Below are positions 54,772-63,137 of a stretch of DNA of 64,000 bases, piece by piece. Source of the stretch: Shewanella sp. VB17 (GTDB lineage: Bacteria; Pseudomonadota; Gammaproteobacteria; Enterobacterales; Shewanellaceae); contig NZ_JABRVS010000001.1 in NCBI RefSeq assembly GCF_013248905.1, forward strand, positions 4,650,001 to 4,714,000. Reading direction: 5' to 3'. A program made the translations under genes and the position numbers. Under the pieces are notes generated by a model. The model did not search any database, was not told the origin of the DNA, and saw only the letters and a list, made by a program, of their open reading frames with translations. How positions within the stretch are numbered: position 1 is the first letter of the stretch; each line of letters opens with the position of its first letter.

Positions 54772-55446
54772 TTACGTCAGTGGGCTAAGCACAATTTCAA
54801 CTCGACGATTTTTAGCCCTTCCCTCTTCGTTAGCATTAGAGGCTATAGGTCTTGCTTCACCCACACCATCTGATTTAACTCTAGAATATTCAACCTTTTG
54901 AGAAACTAAATAATCTGCGACTTCCACTGCACGTACTTTAGATAGCCTCAAATTATAAGACTCAGAACCTGAGCTATCAGTATATCCAAGTACATTTAAG
55001 CGTGTTTCATCGTATTCTTTAGCAACAAGAGCGACACTATTTAGTACATTTTTAGCCCCAGCGCTCAGATTCGTTTCATCAACACCAAATGTCACTTCAT
55101 TGGGCATGTTTAGTACGATATTATCGCCACTGCGCGTCACGCTGACACCTGTAGATTGAAGCTTCTTTCTTAATTCGGCTTCTTGAGTATCCATGTAGTA
55201 ACCAATACCCCCACCTAATGCAGCACCTGACGCTGCGCCGATTAATGCCCCTTTACCTCGGTCACTCTTACTCGAAGAGGCTACACCTATCGCAGCCCCT
55301 GTGATCGCACCAATAATACTACCGTTCATCGCTTTCGCATTTTGCGATTCATTAGTGTACGGGTTTGTTGTCTGGCAACCAGGCAACGCGATAAGTGAAC
55401 ACGCTAACACAGCCTTCACAGCAAAATAATTTTTAGAAATAAGCAT
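54772..55446 (-). CDS. OmpA-family lipoprotein (YiaD-like)
   Basis: 224 residues. A lipoprotein signal with lipobox LPGC (Cys24), a glycine-zipper segment (about 42-85, GSIIGAITGAAIGVA and GALIGAASGAALGGGIGYYMD), and a C-terminal OmpA peptidoglycan-binding domain (VLGYTDSSGSESYNLRLSKVRAVEVADYL, GVGEARPIASNANEEGRAKNRRVEI). It tethers the outer membrane to peptidoglycan; E. coli YiaD has the same layout. Monocistronic. Confidence 0.9.
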   Translation of the reverse strand: MLISKNYFAVKAVLACSLIALPGCQTTNPYTNESQNAKAMNGSIIGAITGAAIGVASSSKSDRGKGALIGAASGAALGGGIGYYMDTQEAELRKKLQSTGVSVTRSGDNIVLNMPNEVTFGVDETNLSAGAKNVLNSVALVAKEYDETRLNVLGYTDSSGSESYNLRLSKVRAVEVADYLVSQKVEYSRVKSDGVGEARPIASNANEEGRAKNRRVEIVLSPLT

Positions 55447-55581
55447 GTATACTCCAAGCCTACCAGTAATTAACTCTGGTTATCAAAAGACATAAATAGC
55501 CATATAGCCTAACCCATTTAGGCTATAGCTAGCCTAGCATTATCTCATATCGACTGCCTATTACCAGTAATACCAATCAAT

Positions 55582-56013
55582 CTATACATTCCTAAATACC
55601 AGATAGTTTGCGCCAACCCAGTTAATCACCAACCCTGATAATACACCTAGTGCCAGATAAATAGGGCTGGTCAATGCCGTCGGTGGGCTCCACTCACTCA
55701 GTAAATAAAAAACACTAAGGTTAATCAAGCCAGCGATACAAGCAAGAATAAGCACAGTGATAAATTGCTTTCTTTTGGGGAGTTGCTGCCGATAAGAGAA
55801 AGTAAATAATCGGTTCCCCAACCAAGTTAACGTCAAAGCAGCACCAAAAGCGACCAGTCTGGCTTCCACAATAGGAAACCCAAGATATTGATACATTAAG
55901 ATAAATATCAACACATCAACAATAAAACTCGCTCCACCTACCATTAGGTACTTCAATTGCGTCAAAGTCAGCCACCTTCTCACCTTGGTTGATATCCCTT
56001 CTATGTACCGCAT
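55582..56013 (-). CDS. GtrA-family membrane protein (putative polyprenyl-phosphate sugar flippase)
   Basis: 143 residues with four predicted transmembrane helices: LKYLMVGGASFIVDVLIFILMYQYLG, LVAFGAALTLTWLGNRLFTF (family FxxxxxxxW.NR.FTF motif), then two more ending NWVGANYLVFRNV. GtrA proteins are thought to move undecaprenyl-phosphate-linked sugars across the membrane. It overlaps the preceding glycosyltransferase gene by 13 nt and closes a three-gene operon. Confidence 0.88.
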   Translation of the reverse strand: MRYIEGISTKVRRWLTLTQLKYLMVGGASFIVDVLIFILMYQYLGFPIVEARLVAFGAALTLTWLGNRLFTFSYRQQLPKRKQFITVLILACIAGLINLSVFYLLSEWSPPTALTSPIYLALGVLSGLVINWVGANYLVFRNV

Positions 56014-57395
56014 AAAAGTAAACGCTTGTCAGTAACTTTCTTGGTCATCGCGCATGTAGAAAACATCTTTAAATCATTCAGATTTTCTGTTTTCACCACT
56101 AAATAGAAAGGGGCATCAGACACTTTTGTCAACTCGTCTTCAGTCTTCAATACAGCAGCTTTTCCCTGACTATAGAATCTTGATGAGAAGCGATTTTCTC
56201 GCCAATAATACGTCGCAATATGATTCATCCGCTGAGCGAGCAACCATTTATCACTCTTCTGCTTTACAGGCCCAAGATTGAGTACAACAACAGCCACGAG
56301 CATCAATACACTGACACATAAGCCAATGACCTCAAGCTGAGGGATCCTTTCATCACGCCATCCATAAGCTAAGAGCAAGCCCATGCCCGGTATTCCCGGT
56401 AACACGTAGGCGGGTAATATATTACCAGCAAACGTAAACAAAATAAGTGGTGATAACATCCAGCAAATAAAGAACTTAGTTTGCTTATCAAACCCTGGGG
56501 TTACTTGCCATAGGCGCCATAATGCCCTTGGAATAAATAAAGACCATGGCAAGGCCGATACGATAAAGAATAACCAGATTGTCCCTCTCACTTCGTCATG
56601 AGCAGAACCATAAAGATCACCCTGCCAGCCACTATCAACAAACCTTAGCCAGTGCTCTCCAATGATAAAATACTGTAAAAAACCCGGTGTAGCCTGCTCA
56701 GCCATAAAAAACCAAGGTAAACTTAATAGTAACAAAAGCACAGTCCCGCTAAGCAGTGGAACCCTTAGATACAGTTGCTTCCATGGCTTAACTAATCCAT
56801 ATTGCCATATTAACCAAGGCCCTACAGCCAATCCCATTAAGACCAAAACAACCGGCCCCTTGGCCAATAAACCGATAGCTAAGCCAACAAAACCTAAGTA
56901 ACCCCAAGCATACCTTCCCTGCCAGCACAGATAAAAACCAACCATAGCTAAGGTCATGCCTAAAGTCAGTGCCATATCGGTCATAACAGCACCAGCACTA
57001 ACGTAAAAAACTGAGGTTGTCGCCAGTAAAATGGCAAGCTGTATAGCCGATATTTTCATTTGTTTAGCAAAGTAGCCAAGCAAAAATAATACCGCAATCG
57101 CCGCCAACCAATGAGGTGAGCGCACAGCAAATTCAGAGAGGCCAAATAGCTCAATTCCCAACGCACTCATCCAAGTATGTAAAGGAGGCTTGCCCCAAAA
57201 AGGTGTTCCGTAATCAAACAAGGGAGTGAGCCAATTACCAGTCTCCACCATCAATCTGGCCATTTCACCGTATCTCGCCTCTGTCGTATCCATCAGGGGA
57301 TATAGCCCAAGCGATATCAAGCGTGCACATAAAACAAACAATAAAACAATCAAGGAATGATGAGTCAAGGATAGTGATTTTACATGTCTTATCAT
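56001..57395 (-). CDS. ArnT-like glycosyltransferase (GT39/GT83-type)
   Basis: About 464 residues from the ATG at 57395, which forms an ATGA overlap with the upstream gene's stop. Multi-pass membrane protein with SLGLYPLMDTTEARYGEMARLMVETGNWLTPLFDYGTPFWGKPPLHTW near the N-terminus; the acidic residues DTTEARYGE match the catalytic loop of ArnT-type lipid-linked-sugar transferases. About eleven more hydrophobic helices and a periplasmic tail follow. With GT2 and GtrA partners it should transfer a polyprenyl-phosphate sugar to lipid A or another envelope acceptor; the sugar is unknown. Confidence 0.85.
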   Translation of the reverse strand: MIRHVKSLSLTHHSLIVLLFVLCARLISLGLYPLMDTTEARYGEMARLMVETGNWLTPLFDYGTPFWGKPPLHTWMSALGIELFGLSEFAVRSPHWLAAIAVLFLLGYFAKQMKISAIQLAILLATTSVFYVSAGAVMTDMALTLGMTLAMVGFYLCWQGRYAWGYLGFVGLAIGLLAKGPVVLVLMGLAVGPWLIWQYGLVKPWKQLYLRVPLLSGTVLLLLLSLPWFFMAEQATPGFLQYFIIGEHWLRFVDSGWQGDLYGSAHDEVRGTIWLFFIVSALPWSLFIPRALWRLWQVTPGFDKQTKFFICWMLSPLILFTFAGNILPAYVLPGIPGMGLLLAYGWRDERIPQLEVIGLCVSVLMLVAVVVLNLGPVKQKSDKWLLAQRMNHIATYYWRENRFSSRFYSQGKAAVLKTEDELTKVSDAPFYLVVKTENLNDLKMFSTCAMTKKVTDKRLLLCGT

Positions 57396-58411
57396 CGCAT
57401 CGATTCCAGATAGCTGACGTTCTGCGGTGAACGATCCTTGTGGCAACTGAGTTGTTGTTCCACTTCGCTTATTAAGTAAACAGGTCTACGTTTTACCTCC
57501 ATAAATACTCTTCCCAAATACTCGCCAATTAGACCTAACGCTAAGAGTTGAACACCAGCTAAAGCGACTTGAACTATCATTAATGAAGGGTAACCAGCAA
57601 CAGTCTCCCCCCACAAAACTGTCTTCAAAAAAACCCAAGCACCATAGGAAAATGCAGACAGTGCAGTCAACACTCCAGCCCAAGTGGCTAACCTCAGCGG
57701 CTTGATACTGAAAGAGGTTATACCATCCATAGCAAGCCCAACAAGCTTGCTGTAATTCCATTTAGTGCTCCCCAAATAACGAGGATCACGATCAAACAAT
57801 ATTTCGGTCTGAGAAAACCCCGGCCAACTCAAGATCCCTTTCATGAAGCGGTTTCTTTCAGGTAAAGCCGTAATGCTGTCTACGACTTGTCGACTGATCA
57901 ATCTAAAATCTCCCACATTCTCAGGTACAGGAGATTCCGACATTCTATTAATGATTCGATAAAAAACAGCAGCAGAGAGACGCTTAAACCAGGACTCCCC
58001 CAAGCGTTTTCTGCGTTTCATATTGACCACATCAAAACCTGCTCTCCATGCCTCTATCATCTGCGGGATCAACTCTGGTGGATCTTGTAGATCGGCATCA
58101 AGTAAGATAACGGCAAGCCCTCTTGCCTGCTCTAAACCAGCAGTCATGGCGGCCTCTTTACCAAAATTCCGGCTCAAACGAATACATTGGTGCTCACTGT
58201 ATGAGGCAGGTAACTGCTGTAATAACTCCCAAGTATTATCGCTACTACCATCATCAATAAATACAATTTCAGAAGACTCTGGAATATTTGCTAACACTTG
58301 GCTTAAGCGAGAAAATAGCGGCTGAAGTACTTCAGCTTCATTGTAAACAGGAATAAGAATTGAAAGACAAATCTGGCCATCATTACTATGTATTGACTTT
58401 GACTGTGTCAT
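57392..58411 (-). CDS. GT2 polyprenyl-phosphate glycosyltransferase (GtrB/ArnC/DPM1-like)
   Basis: 339 residues. GT-A domain with LSILIPVYNEAEVLQPLF, EIVFIDDGSSDNTWELL and the DXD region VILLDADLQDPPELIPQM, then two C-terminal transmembrane helices (about 240-310). It loads a nucleotide-sugar onto undecaprenyl phosphate for the next enzyme in the operon. ATGA-coupled to the ArnT-like gene and divergent from a two-component system. Confidence 0.9.
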   Translation of the reverse strand: MTQSKSIHSNDGQICLSILIPVYNEAEVLQPLFSRLSQVLANIPESSEIVFIDDGSSDNTWELLQQLPASYSEHQCIRLSRNFGKEAAMTAGLEQARGLAVILLDADLQDPPELIPQMIEAWRAGFDVVNMKRRKRLGESWFKRLSAAVFYRIINRMSESPVPENVGDFRLISRQVVDSITALPERNRFMKGILSWPGFSQTEILFDRDPRYLGSTKWNYSKLVGLAMDGITSFSIKPLRLATWAGVLTALSAFSYGAWVFLKTVLWGETVAGYPSLMIVQVALAGVQLLALGLIGEYLGRVFMEVKRRPVYLISEVEQQLSCHKDRSPQNVSYLESMR

Positions 58412-58591
58412 ACTAAGAAACCTTCAGTAAAAAAACTAAGGTCAATATACTGCTCACGATGTGAATTTATTGTCATCGACATTTTTTCGACATCATAATG
58501 TTGATAATTAAATCCATACTCAAGCCACCTCGCCACAGGCGTAATCTTGTATTTGACCGTAGTTTCGAGATAACAATAAACAGAGAAAGCA

Positions 58592-59275
58592 ATGGCACTC
58601 ACACAACTACTCATTATTGAAGATAGCCCTGATGTCGCGGGGATACTGGCAGATTTTTTTGAGGCGCAGGGAGTTGAAGTCGATTTTGCATCTAATGGTG
58701 AGCTCGGCTATAAGTTGGCACTCGAAGGATGTTTCGATGTCATAATCTTAGATCTCATGCTGCCTAAAATGGACGGCTTAACAGTGGCCAAAAATCTTAG
58801 GCGCATGGGCTGTACAACCCCTATTGTGATGTTAACCGCACTGAACGATAAACAGGATATGTTATCTGGTTTTTCTTCTGGAGCCGATGACTACCTCGCC
58901 AAACCCTTCGACTTAGATGTACTCAATGCAAGAGTAACTGCTTTAATTAACCGTCATCAAGGCAAAGTAGCTCAAGCCGTACTGCAATTTGGCTCACTAA
59001 CACTCGATACCGCGACCCATCAAGTGCATCGCAATGGCAAAAAGCTCGTACTCACACCTACATGCTATCAAATATTACAGTACCTTATGCACAAAGCACC
59101 TAATATCGTGAAACGCGAAGCACTTATCGAAGAACTATGGGGCAATACGCCACCAAGTAATGACATTTTACGTAGCCATATGTACCAGTTGCGAAATCAG
59201 ATCGATAAGCCTTTCGATACCCCAATGCTGATGACAATCCCTAAGGTTGGGTTTAAACTAGAGGCAGCAGAATGA
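58592..59275 (+). CDS. OmpR/PhoB-family response regulator
   Basis: 227 residues: receiver domain with acidic pair in LLIIEDSPDV, phospho-acceptor Asp in DVIILDLMLPKMDGLTV (about 52), Thr in VMLTALND and Lys in DDYLAKPFDLD; then a winged-helix DNA-binding domain (LTPTCYQILQYLMHKAPNIVKREALIEELWG, DILRSHMYQLRNQID). ATGA overlap with its kinase gene. The ~180-nt divergent region with the GT2 gene suggests it may regulate the glycosyltransferase operon. Confidence 0.93.
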   Translation: MALTQLLIIEDSPDVAGILADFFEAQGVEVDFASNGELGYKLALEGCFDVIILDLMLPKMDGLTVAKNLRRMGCTTPIVMLTALNDKQDMLSGFSSGADDYLAKPFDLDVLNARVTALINRHQGKVAQAVLQFGSLTLDTATHQVHRNGKKLVLTPTCYQILQYLMHKAPNIVKREALIEELWGNTPPSNDILRSHMYQLRNQIDKPFDTPMLMTIPKVGFKLEAAE

Positions 59276-60537
59276 TGAAATTTTCAAGCCAGTCAGACAA
59301 ACGCTCTGTCAATACCTTAACGCAAAAAATCAGTCTTTATTTTGCCACCATTGCCATTGTCGTGGCCGCGCTACTGTTTATCTTTAGCCAATCGGTTCTA
59401 TCTTGGTTAGAAGATGAATTAAATAGAAGAGTATTAGAAAAAAGTGCTGATCCGATCATATCGCAATTTATTAAAGGAAAAAAATCACCTTTAGTCGTTG
59501 CAAATAATATAACCGCTTACAATAATTTACATTTCTTGCCCGCTGAATATGCTTATTTAACACAATATCCGGTGGGCTTTCTCGACGAGATAGAAAATAA
59601 TGACAGCCACGGCTTATTTATCTATCGCACTGAATACTTAAATAATCAGCAGCTCACTCCACTTCTTTTACTCATGGACGCTGAACAAGCTGAACTTTCA
59701 GACACTGAATGGCGTAATATTAACCTCGCCTCTATTTTAGTGATGTTACTGCTTTTCATCCTATTTGGTTATGCTATTGCCAAGCTCACCAGACGCTTAA
59801 TTACACCTGTTAATCAATTAAGCAAGCAACTAAAATCAGAAAATAGTAGTCACCCATTTTCAGTACCAACTGGCTCTGTGACTGAATTTAAAGAATTAGC
59901 CTCTAGCCTTAACTATTATCGCTCTCAAAACGAACTGTTAATTAGTCAAGAACAAGCCTTTGCTAAATATGCTAGCCATGAACTCAGAACCCCATTAACC
60001 ATTATTCAGGGTGCGACTAAATTACTTGAATTGAAAGGCGATGCCGACTTTAATACGAGGCAAAGAAAGAGAATAGCTAAAGCTGCCACTGATATGAACC
60101 ACACCATCGAAGCATTGTTAAGCTTAGTCAAGCATGAGCAAGGCAATGAATCGAACAGTAACCGAATATTTAAGCAAACAGAAATTGAACACATCATTGA
60201 GTACATACAACCTTTAGCTGATTCCAAATCAATCTCTATTACATTAATTTTAAACGCTGAACCAAGTATTCAACCGAGCATAGCTGTCATGCGCATGTTA
60301 CTTAGCAACTTACTCAGCAATGCCATCAACGCCAGTGATTCAGGCGAAATTATCATTGTCATTAATAAGCATGATATCAGTGTCCTTGATACGGGTAATG
60401 GCCTCAATCAAAATGAAAACCAAGAAGGTCATGGACTCGGCTTATTAATTGTTGATGCCTTATGCCAACGCTACCACTGGAAATTTAAGCTATCGTCAAA
60501 AGATCCCATAGGTTGCATTGCCAGTTTGAGTTTTTGA
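59272..60537 (+). CDS. Sensor histidine kinase
   Basis: 421 residues. Two transmembrane helices (about 21-41 and 151-170) bracket a ~110-residue periplasmic sensor region; then a HAMP-like segment, the H-box FAKYASHELRTPLTIIQGATKLLEL with His236, and an HATPase domain with LLSNLLSNAINAS (N box), VLDTGNGL (G1) and GHGLGLLIVDALC (G2). Cognate of the preceding regulator. The sensor region matches no ligand-binding fold I know. Confidence 0.92.
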   Translation: MMKFSSQSDKRSVNTLTQKISLYFATIAIVVAALLFIFSQSVLSWLEDELNRRVLEKSADPIISQFIKGKKSPLVVANNITAYNNLHFLPAEYAYLTQYPVGFLDEIENNDSHGLFIYRTEYLNNQQLTPLLLLMDAEQAELSDTEWRNINLASILVMLLLFILFGYAIAKLTRRLITPVNQLSKQLKSENSSHPFSVPTGSVTEFKELASSLNYYRSQNELLISQEQAFAKYASHELRTPLTIIQGATKLLELKGDADFNTRQRKRIAKAATDMNHTIEALLSLVKHEQGNESNSNRIFKQTEIEHIIEYIQPLADSKSISITLILNAEPSIQPSIAVMRMLLSNLLSNAINASDSGEIIIVINKHDISVLDTGNGLNQNENQEGHGLGLLIVDALCQRYHWKFKLSSKDPIGCIASLSF

Positions 60538-60599
60538 GTCTTGAGATTAGCAGCTATGATTGTTGACGTTTGAAATGATGACCATTAAATTGCTCATAC

Positions 60600-62135
60600 T
60601 CAATGAAACAAAATGATCCTAAATTGGGACAATAATTGTGCCTCATCCTGACGTCCATATTTAATCAATATGTCATCTTTACCATCCTCATTAAGATCAA
60701 ATATAGTGAGCATATCTCCCTCTTTTGGTAAACGAACGTCAAGCTCATCACTGCGTTTTTGTAATAATGATTGTTCACCCGTTCCTAGGAATATGTTCAA
60801 GCTCCTGTCACCTTCTGACAACAAAATATCTTGTCGTTCATCACCGTTAAAATCGGCAAATTTAACAACAGGGCTACCACTGTGACCAGAGCTTAAACTA
60901 AAATTTAATTCAACTTGTTTGACAATATTCGGTTTTTTAGTAAAACGATCTTGGTTATTCATCTTAAATAGGTAAACATCTTGATCTATACTCCCTGATA
61001 GCAAAGCCCCAATAATTTGAGCTACACCAATATCAAATCCAGCAACCATCACCTCTAATTTGCCATCATTATCAATGTCAATAAACTGTAAATCTGTTAA
61101 TGTCCCCTCTGCGTGAATAACACTACTGGCCTTCTTTGGAAAAACCAGTTTCCCTTCTTTTTCCTCACCGAGCAGTATTTCGTAATCATTGACTCTATCT
61201 AATACACCTGTACTTTTTGTGTAGCGTAATACTAAATCTGTAAGTCCATCATGATTAATATCCCTGATCGTTTCAACTTTTCGATAGGTCAGTTCACTTT
61301 GATCTAAAGATTCACCAAACGCATCACGTTTTAACCACCAATCGATACCGCTAATCGCTTGCCTAATGGGAAAAAAGGTCGCTATTTCTTCGAACATACC
61401 CTCCTTAGTTTGCCGATAAATCTCTAACTCACCTTCGCCAATGTTAATAATATCGCTACGGCCATCTAATGTCATATCAGCAATATAAAGAGTAGGATTG
61501 GTATAACCTATACTATCTTGAAACATATTAACGTCAGCTTTTATCATTAATTTTTGTTGTTTAAACCCTCCGTCCTCTTTGGCCATAAAGACCCTAGCAT
61601 GATCAAAATCCCCCACTAAAATATCGGCTAGACCATCACCATTTAAATCACGCACAAAATCAATATGGCGAAGATAATCAGTCCTAGACTGTTTGATGAT
61701 CGAAGCAACATCGCTAATGACTTTAAAAGGAATTTCTTCATTCCTTGGGGTGTACTTAAAAACTTGCTCATTTGATAAAAAGTACAGTGCCTGTGCTCCC
61801 TTAATATCTTTAACTTCGTCACTGAGATCAAATCCATAAAATGAAGCAGGGATCGCCACTTTATGGGCTAAGATATATTGTTTTTTTACGCCATCAAAAG
61901 CATAAACTCCTAACCATTTTTGCAGGCGTTCATCAATACCAAAAACGATCAACTCTTTACCTTGAGTTGAAAGTAGATCTGCTGCGAGCAAGGAATGTGT
62001 CAACTGAAAAGGCGCTTGAATAACTTGCTCTACTTGCATAAGATCGCGCTTACCTGAAGCAGCATCTAGCTCACAAGAAAAAATGACCATACCAACCAAT
62101 ATCGAATATAAGAAGGATAAATAAGATAGATTCAT
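60600..62135 (-). CDS. Exported FG-GAP/VCBS repeat protein
   Basis: 511 residues. A hydrophobic N-terminal segment with Cys in VIFSCELDAA could be a lipoprotein or ordinary signal. At least six FG-GAP-like repeats with Ca-binding DxDxDG loops follow: DLNGDGLADILVGDFD, DMTLDGRSDIINIGEG, DINHDGLTDLVLRY, DIDNDGKLEVMVAGFD, DFNGDERQDILLSEGD and DLNEDGKDDILIKYG, consistent with a beta-propeller. Function unknown. It starts 18 nt after the mnmD stop, so the two are probably cotranscribed. Confidence 0.85.
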   Translation of the reverse strand: MNLSYLSFLYSILVGMVIFSCELDAASGKRDLMQVEQVIQAPFQLTHSLLAADLLSTQGKELIVFGIDERLQKWLGVYAFDGVKKQYILAHKVAIPASFYGFDLSDEVKDIKGAQALYFLSNEQVFKYTPRNEEIPFKVISDVASIIKQSRTDYLRHIDFVRDLNGDGLADILVGDFDHARVFMAKEDGGFKQQKLMIKADVNMFQDSIGYTNPTLYIADMTLDGRSDIINIGEGELEIYRQTKEGMFEEIATFFPIRQAISGIDWWLKRDAFGESLDQSELTYRKVETIRDINHDGLTDLVLRYTKSTGVLDRVNDYEILLGEEKEGKLVFPKKASSVIHAEGTLTDLQFIDIDNDGKLEVMVAGFDIGVAQIIGALLSGSIDQDVYLFKMNNQDRFTKKPNIVKQVELNFSLSSGHSGSPVVKFADFNGDERQDILLSEGDRSLNIFLGTGEQSLLQKRSDELDVRLPKEGDMLTIFDLNEDGKDDILIKYGRQDEAQLLSQFRIILFH

Positions 62136-62153
62136 TTATTCACCAAGCAAAAT

Positions 62154-62840
62154 TTACACTTTCCAAGCACGTGTCATCTCCCTTCTCCCTAATACTCCAG
62201 GGTAAGCTTTCACAGTAAAACCCGATGCCTTTAAATTGCGTTTAAATTGTCCGTTTGCACAATAAGAAACAAACAAGCCACCTTGCATCATCATTGGATA
62301 AAGTCGTTCAAAATTATCTGCCTCCCAAATTTCCGCTTGCTTATTCGGCGCAAAACCATCGTAATAAACAAGATTAATACTCTCTTGCTCGCCAATAAAG
62401 TTAGCTAACTTGCCATCCACCTTATGCAAAGTAAAACCGGGAATGATTTCTACATCACAATCCCAAGGAGCTTGATGGAGTAAATCAAATAACTTGCCCA
62501 AATAAGGAGTAAATTGCTGTTTATAATTTAATTGCTCAATTATCACACTCGACAAAGGAAAAGCTTCAACAGAGGTGTAATGTATAGGCCGTTCGATTTT
62601 CCCCGTTGATGCCAGTGCACTTTCTAGGGTCAAAATAGCATTCATCCCTGTACCAAAACCAAGTTCTAATAAATTAACCTGTCGAAAATCTTTCGATAAA
62701 TGTTCTAAACCTGCTTGTATATACACGTACCTAGATTCACTCATCGCACCATTATGCGCGTGATAACTATCATCAAAAAGAGAACTCATTAAGGTATGAG
62801 ATCCATCACTTGTCATTAACACTTGGATCTTATTTTCCAC
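62154..62840 (-). CDS. mnmD: Stand-alone MnmD-type tRNA methyltransferase
   Basis: 228 residues matching only the methyltransferase half of bifunctional MnmC, which makes mnm5(s2)U at tRNA position 34 from nm5(s2)U. DDSYHAHNGAMSESRYVYIQAGLEHL, SAM motif VNLLELGFGTGMNAILTLE, LVYYDGFAPNKQAEIWEADNFERLYPMMMQGGLFVSYCANGQFKRNLKASGF and GRREMTRA are diagnostic. There is no FAD-oxidase domain. Gammaproteobacteria normally carry the fused MnmC, so a free-standing version is notable. Confidence 0.85.
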   Translation of the reverse strand: MENKIQVLMTSDGSHTLMSSLFDDSYHAHNGAMSESRYVYIQAGLEHLSKDFRQVNLLELGFGTGMNAILTLESALASTGKIERPIHYTSVEAFPLSSVIIEQLNYKQQFTPYLGKLFDLLHQAPWDCDVEIIPGFTLHKVDGKLANFIGEQESINLVYYDGFAPNKQAEIWEADNFERLYPMMMQGGLFVSYCANGQFKRNLKASGFTVKAYPGVLGRREMTRAWKV

Positions 62841-63051
62841 TCTATACCCAACCTCTTTTTATACTTAGTCACTATAAACTTACTATCGCCACATACTTGA
62901 AAAGGTGCCTATAGAATATAGGCTACTTATGACAGTTTCACTGCCAATTGTTAAATGCAACAAAATATTATTCACAAAAAAAATCAATATGCCACAAATT
63001 ATTTTCAAGCAGTACCATGGTTAAAAATAATTCACTTTATAACCCATATAG

Positions 63052-63067
63052 AGTGATCACGATCACA
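63052..63067. promoter_or_regulatory. CRP-like site upstream of the rarD-type gene
   Basis: On the minus strand TGTGA-TCGTGA-TCACT matches the CRP consensus at 9 of 10 core positions. It is centred about 78 nt before the permease ATG and about 220 nt before mnmD. The neighbouring 62841-63137 stretch contains no gene. Confidence 0.6.
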
Positions 63068-63137
63068 TTCTTATCCCTTTTTCAGTGAGAGAATGCGCGC
63101 CTTTAAAATAGACCACTTTAATTCAAGTTAATTTTTT

